DNA of 64,000 nt, taken from positions 868,001-932,000 of the forward strand of contig CANNBH010000001.1 in assembly GCA_947502815.1 (NCBI GenBank), in the 5' to 3' direction. Each line of letters begins with the position of its first letter. Position 1 is the stretch's first letter. The notes under the pieces are model-generated. The model saw only the letters and a list, made by a program, of their open reading frames with translations. It made no database searches and was not told the DNA's origin. Positions 9,106 to 17,545 of the stretch are shown here, piece after piece. Origin of the DNA: an uncultured Erythrobacter sp. Its GTDB lineage: Bacteria; Pseudomonadota; Alphaproteobacteria; Sphingomonadales; Sphingomonadaceae. The position numbers were made by a program, and so were the translations under genes.

Positions 9106-9846
9106 ATGACCGGCAAGCGACTATTCCAATCCGTTGCTGAACAAATTTCGGGTCTCATCGACGAAGGCGCTTTCCCGCCGGGGACGCGGTTGCCTGGTGA
9201 GCGCGAATTGGCCGAAAGGCTCAGTGTTAGTCGGGTTACGATCCGCGAAGCTGAAATAGCCTTGCAAGCCATCGGGCGGCTTGAGATCAAAACTGGCTCT
9301 GGTGTCTATGTCAGCGAAGATCAGCCAGAAGTTAGGGCGACCTTGCCGTCTGCCAGTGCTTTTGAAGTGACGGAAGCGCGTCTGCTGATCGAATCCGAAG
9401 CCGCCGCGCTGGCTGCGCATAACATCAGCGATGAAGTTATCGAACAGCTGGCCGATATGATCGAGAAGATGCGAACCGGCACAGAAGAAGAGGCCAACCG
9501 CGCCGATGAGGACTTTCATCGGTCGATTGCAGAGGCGTCGAACAACGCTGCGATGGTTCACACAGTCAAATCCTTGTGGCGCATGCGTGAGGATATTCCG
9601 AACGTCAAAGCGACATACGAAGCGGTTTGTGTGCATGATGCGGAGTCGCGTACTGCTGAACACGAAGCGATCTTTTTGGCGCTGCGTGATCGTGATCCAT
9701 CGGGTGCGCGCAACGCCATGCGCGAACACTTCCATCGCCTGATCGAAGCTATGCTCGATGCGACCGAGAAAATGGCTATGGAAGAGCTGCAAGAGCAGGC
9801 CAGCAAAAGCCGTGAGCGCTTCGCCGCTTCAGCCAAAATTGGCTAA
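9106..9846 (+). CDS. GntR-family transcriptional regulator, FadR/FCD type, probable alginate-locus regulator
   Basis: A 246-aa regulator. The N-terminal winged helix carries the GntR signature FPPGTRLPGERELAERLSVS followed by VTIREAEIALQAIG, and the rest is an alpha-helical FCD ligand domain with the acidic and His metal-site residues expected (EDFHRSIAEAS, EHEAIFLALRDRD, AMREHFHRLI). I placed the start at the ATG at 9106 with AGAGG 6 bases upstream; longer forms from ATG 9055 or TTG 9019 lack a ribosome site. It lies between the receptor and the lyase operon. FadR-type regulators of uronate loci commonly bind KDG, KDPG or related intermediates and release DNA (family knowledge). The ATACCAAT elements nearby are its likely sites. 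Confidence 0.92.
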   Translation: MTGKRLFQSVAEQISGLIDEGAFPPGTRLPGERELAERLSVSRVTIREAEIALQAIGRLEIKTGSGVYVSEDQPEVRATLPSASAFEVTEARLLIESEAAALAAHNISDEVIEQLADMIEKMRTGTEEEANRADEDFHRSIAEASNNAAMVHTVKSLWRMREDIPNVKATYEAVCVHDAESRTAEHEAIFLALRDRDPSGARNAMREHFHRLIEAMLDATEKMAMEELQEQASKSRERFAASAKIG

Positions 9847-9850
9847 CCTA

Positions 9851-9858
9851 ATTGGTAT
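9851..9858. promoter_or_regulatory. Candidate GntR operator element (ATTGGTAT), site 3
   Basis: Inverse copy of ATACCAAT, starting 5 bases after the regulator stop and 33 bases upstream of the -35 box of the lyase operon. Together with sites 1 and 2 it marks the three promoter regions of the locus. Confidence 0.4.
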
Positions 9859-9891
9859 TACACTATTCCCCTCAATAATATGCCAGATTGA

Positions 9892-9919
9892 TTGACAAGG
9901 TGTCGCCGCCGCCTATAGT
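9892..9919 (+). promoter_or_regulatory. Sigma-70-type promoter of the alginate lyase operon
   Basis: TTGACA (9892-9897) and TATAGT (9914-9919) are separated by 16 bases, a near-consensus housekeeping promoter. The PL6 start codon lies about 36 bases further on. It would drive the whole operon from PL6 to the KDG kinase. Confidence 0.7.
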
Positions 9920-9955
9920 CGGCGTCATATAAGATAGGACGAGGGGATTGTTGGG

Positions 9956-12226
9956 ATGCTTACGAGGCTTAGCCTTGTGGTTATGGTTGCGTGGCTTGCG
10001 GCTGCGCCGGCCCTTGCAGAAGACCACCTAGTCCAAAATCAAGAAGAATACGCCGCCGCGCTCAGCGATGTTGAGGCCGGTGATGTGATCATCCTCGCCA
10101 ATGGTGAGTGGCGTGATTTCGACTTGGTCATCACCGGGCAGGGGCGCGCGGATGCTCCCATCACTGTTACATCACAAGAGGCGGGTAAGGTCTTTCTGAC
10201 CGGTCAATCAAGCCTACGCGTTGGTGGCGAGCATATCCTCGTTTCTGGCCTTGTTTTTCGCGATGGATACAGCCCGCGCGGTGAGGTGATTTCCTTCCGC
10301 CGCAACAAAGATGACGTCGCCCACAATTCGCGCGTCACTCAAATGGTCATTGATAATTTCAGCAAACCTGACCGGTACGAATCGGATTATTGGGTTGGCA
10401 TCTATGGGCAGAGCAACCGGTTCGATCACAACAATCTGGTGGGCAAAACCAATAAGGGTGTGACCTTGGCGGTGCGGCTTGATCAGGAAGAAAGCCGTAA
10501 CAACGGCCATGTGATCGATTTCAACTATTTCGGCCCGCGCCCAGTGCTGGGCTCCAACGGCGGCGAAACCTTGCGGATCGGGACCAGCCGCTATTCGATG
10601 TATCAATCCGGCACTTTGGTTGAAAACAACATTTTCGATCGGACCGATGGTGAGGTTGAGATCATCTCTTCCAAGTCCGGCGGTAATATTTTTCGCGGAA
10701 ATGTGTTCCTGCAATCGCGCGGCACGCTGACGTTGCGCCACGGCGATGACGCCGTTGTTGAACGCAATGTCTTTCTGGGCGGAGGCAAAGATTACACCGG
10801 CGGCGTCCGCGTGATCAATCGCGGCCAGACGGTGCGGGACAATTATATGGAGGGGCTTCGCGGAGAAGCATTCTCCAGCGCCTTGGCGATTATGAATGGT
10901 GTGCCAAATTCGCCGGTCAATCGCTATGTTGAGGTCGCCGGAGCCACAATCGAAGGCAATACGATTGTTGATAGCAGGCGGATTGGTTTCAATGTTGGTG
11001 CCGATGACGAGCGTTCCGCCGCGCCCAGCGACAGCACGTTTGCTGGAAATCTGCTCGGCGGATTGGACGGAGAATCCTTCGTTGAAGTGTACGACGACAT
11101 CTCCGGCATCGCCTTTCAGGGCAATTATGTAACGCAAGGCGGCGTCTCTGAAGAGCTGGCATCTTTTACGCATCAACCCATCGCAATGGAGCGCGCGGAG
11201 AACGGCTTGCTCTATCCGGTTGGCCCAGAGTTTGCGGACCTCGGAGCGCCGCGAGATTTGATGCCGGTGACGCTCGATCAAGTTGGTGCGCCTTGGTATC
11301 CGAAGCCGGGCAATGACCCTGTATTTGCGGCTTCTGGAAAAGTCAGCGTGATCGAACCCGGTGAAGGCGCTTTGGTCGAAGCTGTCATGAATGCGGCGGA
11401 CGGCGATGTCATCGCTTTGACGCCTGGCGAGCATATTGTTGAGCGGACGATCCCGGTTACCGTAGCGGTGACCCTCGTAACAGCGCCCAACGAGGCAGGC
11501 GAAGAAGCGGTGGTGTTCTTTACACGCCCGACTTTGTTTGAACTGCGCGAGGGGGGGAACCTCAATCTTGAAGGGATCACCTTTGATGGCGCTCTGGCGC
11601 CGGATTCCGTCGGCAATTCAATGATCCGCACAACGACTTTCCCGATCAAATCGAACCTGATGCTTGTGATGAATCAAGTCACTGTGCGCGGGCTGGTTGT
11701 GAACAAGAGCTTCAATGTTCTGACATTGGGTAAAAGCGCGCTTGCGGACAGGGTGTTGATCCGCGACAGCCGCTTTGCTGATATCACTGGCGCGATTGTT
11801 TCGGCGGCGGCGGAAACCGAAGATTACGGCCAATACAATGTCGAATATCTCGACATCACCGGCAGCCAGTTTGCCAATGTTGGCGGTCCTATCGCCGATG
11901 TGTATCGCGGCGGCCGCGATGAAAGCACCTTTGGTCCGTTCGTTACGTTTTCAGGCAATCAGATCGCAGGTTCCGGCTTGGCTCCGACCAATGGTTCGGG
12001 TGCGTCGCTTAATCTGCATGGTGTTCAAACTGCGAATGTTGCGGGGAACCAATTGATTGCGTCGGCCCCAATCCGCGTGGTCCATACAGTTGGCACTCCT
12101 GTTACGTCGCTGACTGACAATCAGTTTGCGGAAACTCCAAATTTCGTTCTCGAAGAGCTGAACTATGACGGTGATCACCGCGCGGCCATTTCGGGCAATG
12201 TTGTCTTTGTAGAGGGCACAGAATGA
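9956..12226 (+). CDS. Alginate lyase, polysaccharide lyase family 6 (two-domain)
   Basis: A 756-aa secreted lyase with signal peptide ending APALA-ED. It is built of two parallel beta-helix regions: the N-terminal chondroitinase-B-like half (about 25-390) and a second helix (about 460-750), the two-domain form known from Glaciecola AlyGC. The proposed catalytic pair is K240 in EIISSKSG and R261 in TLTLRHGDD; their spacing of 21 residues equals that of Lys220 and Arg241 in AlyGC. PL6 enzymes cleave poly-MG, poly-G or mixed alginate by beta-elimination. GAGGGG precedes the ATG at 9956. The stop codon overlaps the next start in ATGA, so translation of PL6 and PL17 is coupled. Confidence 0.94.
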   Translation: MLTRLSLVVMVAWLAAAPALAEDHLVQNQEEYAAALSDVEAGDVIILANGEWRDFDLVITGQGRADAPITVTSQEAGKVFLTGQSSLRVGGEHILVSGLVFRDGYSPRGEVISFRRNKDDVAHNSRVTQMVIDNFSKPDRYESDYWVGIYGQSNRFDHNNLVGKTNKGVTLAVRLDQEESRNNGHVIDFNYFGPRPVLGSNGGETLRIGTSRYSMYQSGTLVENNIFDRTDGEVEIISSKSGGNIFRGNVFLQSRGTLTLRHGDDAVVERNVFLGGGKDYTGGVRVINRGQTVRDNYMEGLRGEAFSSALAIMNGVPNSPVNRYVEVAGATIEGNTIVDSRRIGFNVGADDERSAAPSDSTFAGNLLGGLDGESFVEVYDDISGIAFQGNYVTQGGVSEELASFTHQPIAMERAENGLLYPVGPEFADLGAPRDLMPVTLDQVGAPWYPKPGNDPVFAASGKVSVIEPGEGALVEAVMNAADGDVIALTPGEHIVERTIPVTVAVTLVTAPNEAGEEAVVFFTRPTLFELREGGNLNLEGITFDGALAPDSVGNSMIRTTTFPIKSNLMLVMNQVTVRGLVVNKSFNVLTLGKSALADRVLIRDSRFADITGAIVSAAAETEDYGQYNVEYLDITGSQFANVGGPIADVYRGGRDESTFGPFVTFSGNQIAGSGLAPTNGSGASLNLHGVQTANVAGNQLIASAPIRVVHTVGTPVTSLTDNQFAETPNFVLEELNYDGDHRAAISGNVVFVEGTE

Positions 12227-14409
12227 GGCGTGCTGCGCACCTTCTGGCCGCAAGTGTGCTAGCGTTTGCTGCCGTGCCAGCGATGGCGCACTCGGACGCT
12301 CCTGCCGAAACGGCAGAGGATTCGGCCGAACTGCCGCCGCTATACGCTGCGGAATTGGACCGGGCGACCCAGTTCGTTGACACAATGATGGCCGATGGCG
12401 TGGTTGTGCCCGTGCCCAAAGACCCAGGTGGCGGCTACACCCACGAACAGCACAAGCGCAATTTCCGCGCCATCTATTTGGGCGGACAGATTTACCGGAT
12501 CACCGGAGAGGCCCGTTACCGCGACTATGTCCGCGATATGCTGCTCGCTTATGCTGAACTCTATCCGACATTGGGCGACCACCCCGAACGCCATGATCAA
12601 TATTCGGGTCGGATTTTCTGGCAGGTTTTGAACGATGCGATGTGGCTGGTGCACGCGGTGCAAGGTTACGGCGATATCCGCGACACTTTGAGCGCGGGAG
12701 AGAGGCAGAGCATTGACGACAATGTGTTCCGCCCCGCCGTGCATTTCTTATCGGTAGAATCTGCCAACACATTTGACCGCATTCACAACCATGCGACTTG
12801 GGCCACGGCAGGCGTCGGGATGACCGGCTATTTGCTGGGCGATCAGGACATGGTCGAACGGGCTTTGATGGGCTCGACCAAAAGCGGCGAGGCGGGTTTC
12901 CTGCGCCAGACCGAATTGCTGTTCTCGCCCGATGGCTATTACACTGAGGGGCCGTATTATCAGCGGTTCGCTCTGCTGCCATTTCTGGTCTTTGCAGATG
13001 CGATTGAACGCAACGAACCTGACCGTAAGATTTTTGAGCACCGCGACGGAATTTTGCTGAAAGCTCTGCGCACCACAGTGCAGCTTAGCTATCGCGGGTT
13101 TTTCTTCCCATTCAATGATGCCATCCGTGACAAAAGCCTGCGCACGGCAGAGCTGTATGACGGGATTGCAATCGCTTATGCGCAGACGGGCGATCCATCG
13201 CTCTTGTCGGTTGCGGAATTTCAAGGCCGCACTGTTTTGACGCCAAATGGCATGCGTGTCGCAGCCGATTTGGCGGCAGGCGAAGCGGCGCCGTTCCCAT
13301 TCCGCTCTATGCTTTTGACCGATGGCCCCGAAGGCGATCAGGGTGCCGTTGCCGTTCTGCGGCAGGGTGATGCCAACGCAGAAGGTGAGCCCGCGACTGT
13401 TCTCATTGCGAAAAACAGTTCGCAAGGCATGGGGCATGGCCATTTTGATAAGCTTGCCTGGCAGCTCTATGACAATGGCAATGAAATCGTGCGCGATTAT
13501 GGCGCGGCGCGGTTCCTCAATATCGTGGCGAAACGCGGCGGGCGATACCTGCCAGAAAACACGACGTGGGCGAAGTCTTCGGTCGCGCACAACACATTGG
13601 TCGTTGATGAGAGCAGCCATTTCGATGGTGATGTTCGCATCGCCAATGACAACTGGCCGCAGCAGCTCTATTTCTCAGATGACGCCGGGCTTCAGGTGAC
13701 GAGCGCGCAGATCGACAATGCCTATCCCGGCGTGTCCATGCGGCGCACGCTGATCATGCCAAGCATCCCTGGGCTTGAAGCGCCGGTCATTCTCGATCTG
13801 GTTCATGCCACCAGCGAAGATGCGCATCTTTATGATTTGCCGCTGCATTATTCCGGCCACATCATGGAGTTTGACTTCGCGGCCGAGGGCAATGTTGCGC
13901 AGCGGCCTGTGCTGGGCGCTGACAATGGCTACCAACACATTTGGGTCGATGCCGAAGCTGGCATTGAGAGTGGTAAGGGCGCCCTTACCTGGATCCTCGA
14001 TGGCCGATTTTACACCTATCGTTTTGCCGGCAACGGGCCGCTTACCGCCGTCTTGGGCGAGAGCGGTGCCAATGATCCAGAATTCAATCTGCGCCGCGAA
14101 CCGTTGATCATGCTGCGCGCTCAGCGTGAAGGTAAGGCGAGCTTCGCAAGCCTGATCGAAGCGCATGGCAGCTATGACGGCGCAGCCGAGCAAACGCTCG
14201 ACAGCCGCAGTCTGGTCGAAGACCTTACCCATCATCGTATGGATGGCATGGATATCATTCGCCTGACCCTGAAATCAGGGCAGCGTTACGCGATCGCTGT
14301 ATCGCACAATCCCGATCCGGAGCAGGCGCACAGCGTGTTGCTCGATGGCGAGAATATCGCTTGGTCGGGCTTTGCAGCAGTGATGGCACTCACCGGAGGG
14401 GAAAACTAA
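12223..14409 (+). CDS. Oligo-alginate lyase, polysaccharide lyase family 17
   Basis: A 728-aa exolytic lyase with signal peptide MRRAAHLLAASVLAFA ending near AMA-HSD. An N-terminal (alpha/alpha) toroid holds NH at 189-190 (RIHNHATWATAG) and the Tyr-rich block YYTEGPYYQ at 239-247, matching the substrate-binding and catalytic Tyr region of PL17 enzymes such as Alg17C. The C-terminal heparinase II/III-like beta-sandwich has GMGHGHFDKLAW (403-414) and WAKSSVAHNTLVVDE. It removes unsaturated monomers from the ends of oligo-alginate, giving 4-deoxy-L-erythro-5-hexoseulose uronate (DEH). It overlaps PL6 by four bases and is followed three bases after its stop by the KdgF-like gene, so its product is passed straight to that enzyme. 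Confidence 0.93.
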   Translation: MRRAAHLLAASVLAFAAVPAMAHSDAPAETAEDSAELPPLYAAELDRATQFVDTMMADGVVVPVPKDPGGGYTHEQHKRNFRAIYLGGQIYRITGEARYRDYVRDMLLAYAELYPTLGDHPERHDQYSGRIFWQVLNDAMWLVHAVQGYGDIRDTLSAGERQSIDDNVFRPAVHFLSVESANTFDRIHNHATWATAGVGMTGYLLGDQDMVERALMGSTKSGEAGFLRQTELLFSPDGYYTEGPYYQRFALLPFLVFADAIERNEPDRKIFEHRDGILLKALRTTVQLSYRGFFFPFNDAIRDKSLRTAELYDGIAIAYAQTGDPSLLSVAEFQGRTVLTPNGMRVAADLAAGEAAPFPFRSMLLTDGPEGDQGAVAVLRQGDANAEGEPATVLIAKNSSQGMGHGHFDKLAWQLYDNGNEIVRDYGAARFLNIVAKRGGRYLPENTTWAKSSVAHNTLVVDESSHFDGDVRIANDNWPQQLYFSDDAGLQVTSAQIDNAYPGVSMRRTLIMPSIPGLEAPVILDLVHATSEDAHLYDLPLHYSGHIMEFDFAAEGNVAQRPVLGADNGYQHIWVDAEAGIESGKGALTWILDGRFYTYRFAGNGPLTAVLGESGANDPEFNLRREPLIMLRAQREGKASFASLIEAHGSYDGAAEQTLDSRSLVEDLTHHRMDGMDIIRLTLKSGQRYAIAVSHNPDPEQAHSVLLDGENIAWSGFAAVMALTGGEN

Positions 14410-14412
14410 AAA

Positions 14413-14775
14413 ATGGATACACTGGTGAGCGCGGCTAGCCCGCCCTTCGTGGTCGCGAAGGAGACGCCGAAAGAGGATTTGGGGGGAGGAATTTCCCGTC
14501 AAATCCTTGGATATGGGCCCGAAATAATGCTGGTTCGAGTTTGGTTTGAAAAGGATGCTGTCGGCGATGTGCACACGCATCCTCACAGCCAAACGACGTA
14601 TATCGAAAGCGGCAAGTTCGAGGTCTTTATCGACGGCGAAAAACGCGTTCTGGAAGCGGGGGATAGCACGTATATCGCCCCGAATCTTGAGCACGGGTTA
14701 GTATGTATCGAAACGGGCGCGCTGCTGGATGTTTTTAGCCCAGTGCGCGAAGATTTTTTGAGTGAGGGGATCTGA
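14413..14775 (+). CDS. kdgF: KdgF-like cupin, unsaturated uronate linearisation
   Basis: A 120-aa single-domain cupin. The metal site is visible as HTH (54-56), Q60 in place of the usual Glu, and H94 in APNLEHGL, the pattern described for KdgF proteins. KdgF speeds the opening of the 4,5-unsaturated uronate ring to the linear ketouronate used by the cytoplasmic reductase (established for pectin and alginate pathways). There is no signal peptide. GGAGGGG lies 11 bases before the ATG. The stop is two bases from the transporter start, so the genes are surely co-transcribed. Confidence 0.88.
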   Translation: MDTLVSAASPPFVVAKETPKEDLGGGISRQILGYGPEIMLVRVWFEKDAVGDVHTHPHSQTTYIESGKFEVFIDGEKRVLEAGDSTYIAPNLEHGLVCIETGALLDVFSPVREDFLSEGI

Positions 14776-14777
14776 CG

Positions 14778-16079
14778 ATGAAACTGAGCGGACTTCGTTG
14801 GTGGGTTGTTATCCTTGTCGCCATTGCGACCATCATCAATTACATCGACAGGCAGACGATCAACGTCTTGTGGCCTGAACAAATCGCACCTGACCTGTTC
14901 CCGGATATGGATGCCGATGGGCACAAATATATCCTCGGCATTATCAGCACCGTATTCATCTTTGCCTATGCGGCGGGTCAGGCGATCTTTGGTAAGATTT
15001 TCGATTGGATCGGCACCCGTTTGGGCTTTGTGCTTTCGATCGGTGTTTGGTCGTTGGCGACCGCTGCTCACGCTTTGGCACAAGGTGTCTTGAGTTTCAG
15101 TTTCTTCCGCGCGATTTTGGGTGTGGCAGAAGCAGGCAACTGGCCTGGTGCCACCAAGGCGAACGCAGAATGGTTCCCGACGAAAGAGCGCGCGCTTGCT
15201 CAAGGGATATTCAATTCTGGTGCGGCCATCGGCGGTATCATCTCAATCCCATTGATCGGCTATATGGCGATCATTCTCGACTGGAAGCTGATCTTTGTCC
15301 TCGTCGGTCTGGTTGGTCTGGTGTGGCTGTTGCCATGGTGGTTCATTGTGAAAGCGCCGCCGGAAAGCCACGATTGGCTGACTGACGAAGAGCGTGAATA
15401 CATCCTCACCGGACAAAAGACTGAAGACGATTCTGGCGAAGATGACGATGGCTACAATCCGCCAACCGGCGAATTGCTGGCGCGCAAAGAAAGCTGGGGC
15501 GTCATTGTCGCCTCTGCTGCGATTGACCCAATCTGGTGGCTCTTCATCGTCTGGATCCCAACCTATTTGGTTGAGGTGCACAATTTCAACGTCAAGGACA
15601 TCGCTGCATCTGGCTGGTTGCCTTATGTCGGCGCCATGTTCGGTGCGTGGTTCGGCGGACTGCTGGCGCAGAACCGCTTGAAATCAGGGTGGAGCGTTAA
15701 CGCGACACGCAAACTCACCATCACGCTCGGCTGCTTGATTATGCTGCCTGCGCTGTTGGCACTGTCTGCGGCTTCTGAGCCATGGACGGCGTTGTGGCTG
15801 ATGTTCACCATTCTGTTTGGCTTCCAAACGGCAATCGGGAACGTGCAAACTCTGCCGAGCGATCTGTTTGGCAAGCGGACAGTGGGCACACTGTCGGGCC
15901 TTGCTGGGATGGCGGCAAAACTGAGCGCAGCGTTGCTGACCTATCTGGTGCCGATGATGACGGCTGGCGCGAATTATTATTCCGTCTTCGTCCTTGGCGC
16001 ATTCCTCGCTCTCACAGCGATTGCCAGTGTCTGGCTGCTGTGCGGCGACATCAAACCTTTGAAACCGAAATCGGCCTAG
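14778..16079 (+). CDS. MFS transporter (anion:cation symporter family), probable uronate/DEH uptake
   Basis: A 433-aa membrane protein with about 12 hydrophobic segments and the ACS-family signature NYIDRQTINVLWP in helix 1, plus GKIFDWIGTRLGF in the first cytoplasmic loop and AEAGNWPGATKANAEWFP in helix 4, as in hexuronate transporters of the ExuT type. An acidic loop (EDDSGEDDDGYNPP) lies between the two six-helix bundles. GAGGGGATCT gives a good ribosome site. The cargo is inferred from the operon: alginate monomers released in the periplasm must cross the inner membrane before reduction. Confidence 0.9.
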   Translation: MKLSGLRWWVVILVAIATIINYIDRQTINVLWPEQIAPDLFPDMDADGHKYILGIISTVFIFAYAAGQAIFGKIFDWIGTRLGFVLSIGVWSLATAAHALAQGVLSFSFFRAILGVAEAGNWPGATKANAEWFPTKERALAQGIFNSGAAIGGIISIPLIGYMAIILDWKLIFVLVGLVGLVWLLPWWFIVKAPPESHDWLTDEEREYILTGQKTEDDSGEDDDGYNPPTGELLARKESWGVIVASAAIDPIWWLFIVWIPTYLVEVHNFNVKDIAASGWLPYVGAMFGAWFGGLLAQNRLKSGWSVNATRKLTITLGCLIMLPALLALSAASEPWTALWLMFTILFGFQTAIGNVQTLPSDLFGKRTVGTLSGLAGMAAKLSAALLTYLVPMMTAGANYYSVFVLGAFLALTAIASVWLLCGDIKPLKPKSA

Positions 16080-16112
16080 TGCCATCCATCTTCCTAAAAG
16101 GGGAAAAACGAA

Positions 16113-16865
16113 ATGAAATTTGCAGGTAAAGTCGCAGTTGTGACCGGTGGCAGCCGCGACATCGGACGTGCGGTCTGCGTCAAGCTGGCCTCTGAAGGCG
16201 CGAGCGTTGTTGTCAATTACAACTCCAATCAAGCCGATGCCGATGCCACCGTTGCAGCGATTGAAGCTGCGGGTGGTAAAGGTGTGGCCGTCAAAGCGGA
16301 CGTAACAAAACCCGCTGATGTGGATGCGCTTATCGCTGCATCTCGTGAGGCATTTGGCGACACGATCGACATCTTGGTCAACAATGCAGGCGGGTTAGTA
16401 GCGCGTAAGACTTTGGAAGAGATGGACGAAGAATTCTTCAACTTCGTCATGCAGCTCAACACAACGTCCACGTTCCTTGCGTGCAAGGCGGCTGTGCCGT
16501 TCATGTCGGAAGGGGCCGCGATTGTGAACTTGGCTTCGCTCGCGGGTCGCGATGGCGGCGGTGGCGGTGCGATCGCTTATGCAACTTCAAAGGGCGCTGT
16601 TATGACCATGACACGCGGTCTGGCCAAAGAACTTGGCCCTAAAGGCATTCGCGTTAACGCTCTGTGCCCCGGCATGATTGCGACGACTTTCCATGACAAT
16701 TTCACGCCGGATGCTGTGCGTGAAAACGTTGCAAACTCGACCCCACTTCGTCGTCAAGGGCGTGCAGAAGAAACCGCATCTGCGGTCGCTTACCTCGCGT
16801 CTGACGAAGCGTCCTTCATCACAGGGGCCAACATCGACATCAACGGCGGTTTGGCTTTCTCCTAA
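16113..16865 (+). CDS. Short-chain dehydrogenase, probable DEH reductase
   Basis: A 250-aa classical SDR. Cofactor site TGGSRDIG (11-18), NNAGG (90-94), catalytic S142, Y156 and K160 (YATSK) are all in place, and VNYNSN after beta-2 suggests NADPH rather than NADH, since no acidic residue closes the adenine ribose pocket (inference). In alginate metabolism an SDR such as A1-R of Sphingomonas sp. A1 reduces DEH to 2-keto-3-deoxy-D-gluconate, and that step is otherwise missing from this complete operon. AAAGGGG is 9 bases before the ATG. Confidence 0.88.
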   Translation: MKFAGKVAVVTGGSRDIGRAVCVKLASEGASVVVNYNSNQADADATVAAIEAAGGKGVAVKADVTKPADVDALIAASREAFGDTIDILVNNAGGLVARKTLEEMDEEFFNFVMQLNTTSTFLACKAAVPFMSEGAAIVNLASLAGRDGGGGGAIAYATSKGAVMTMTRGLAKELGPKGIRVNALCPGMIATTFHDNFTPDAVRENVANSTPLRRQGRAEETASAVAYLASDEASFITGANIDINGGLAFS

Positions 16866-16889
16866 GCTGAACCATCCAAGGTAAGACCA

Positions 16890-17528
16890 ATGAGCACACA
16901 ATTGTCACAGCGCCTTTCTGCGGCGCCTGTTGTCCCACTGATTGGCGAGAATGACGCCTCCCGCGCCGTGAAAACGGCGCGGGCGCTTGCCGATGGAGGG
17001 TTGAGCGTGATTGAGGTCGTTCTGCGGTCCTCTGATGCGCAAAAGGGCATGGAAGCCATTCTTGCTGAAACCGAAGGATTGATCGTGGGCGCGGGCACCG
17101 TGCTGACACTGGGTCAGGCGAAGTCGGTCGTAACCAGCGGCGCGCAATTTATTGTGTCGCCGGGTCTGGTGGACGACATTGCGCTTTATTGCATTGATGA
17201 AGGCATTCCCTTCTTTCCCGGCACCATGACCGCGGGCGAAGTGCAGCGCGCCTATGCGCTGGGTTTGCGGGAAGTGAAGTTCTTCCCAGCGAGCCTTGCT
17301 GGCGGAGTGCCGATGCTCAAAGCGTTCAGCTCTGTCTTTCGTGAGATGCGGTTTATGCCAACCGGCGGCGTTTCGGCGGGCAACCTTTCCGAATTTCTTG
17401 CGCTGCCCAGCGTCCTTGCTTGCGGCGGCAGCTGGCTCACTCCCAAAGATGCGGTCGCAGCTGGCGACTATTCCCAAATCACTAACCTTGCGAAAGAGGC
17501 GGTCGCGATCGCGCAGTCCTCTCGCTGA
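16890..17528 (+). CDS. eda: 2-dehydro-3-deoxy-phosphogluconate (KDPG) aldolase
   Basis: A 212-aa class I aldolase of the KDPG/KHG family. The catalytic Glu is E42 in VIEVVLR, the phosphate-loop GAGT is at 68-70, and the Schiff-base lysine is K130 in REVKFFPAS. It splits KDPG to pyruvate and glyceraldehyde 3-phosphate, the last step of the alginate pathway. AAGGT stands 8 bases before the ATG. The gap to the reductase gene is 24 bases and to the kinase gene 17 bases. Confidence 0.93.
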   Translation: MSTQLSQRLSAAPVVPLIGENDASRAVKTARALADGGLSVIEVVLRSSDAQKGMEAILAETEGLIVGAGTVLTLGQAKSVVTSGAQFIVSPGLVDDIALYCIDEGIPFFPGTMTAGEVQRAYALGLREVKFFPASLAGGVPMLKAFSSVFREMRFMPTGGVSAGNLSEFLALPSVLACGGSWLTPKDAVAAGDYSQITNLAKEAVAIAQSSR

Positions 17529-17545
17529 ATTGAAAGCTCCTCCCC

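Noticed and set aside
10214..11434. Long antisense ORF (406 codons) opposite the PL6 gene
   Set aside because: It mirrors the PL6 coding frame, has an Arg/His/Ile-rich composition without motifs, and no ribosome site. Codon bias of high-GC genes leaves such frames open.
12748..13620. Antisense ORF (290 codons) opposite the PL17 gene
   Set aside because: Composition is unlike a protein and there is no motif; it is a shadow of the PL17 frame.
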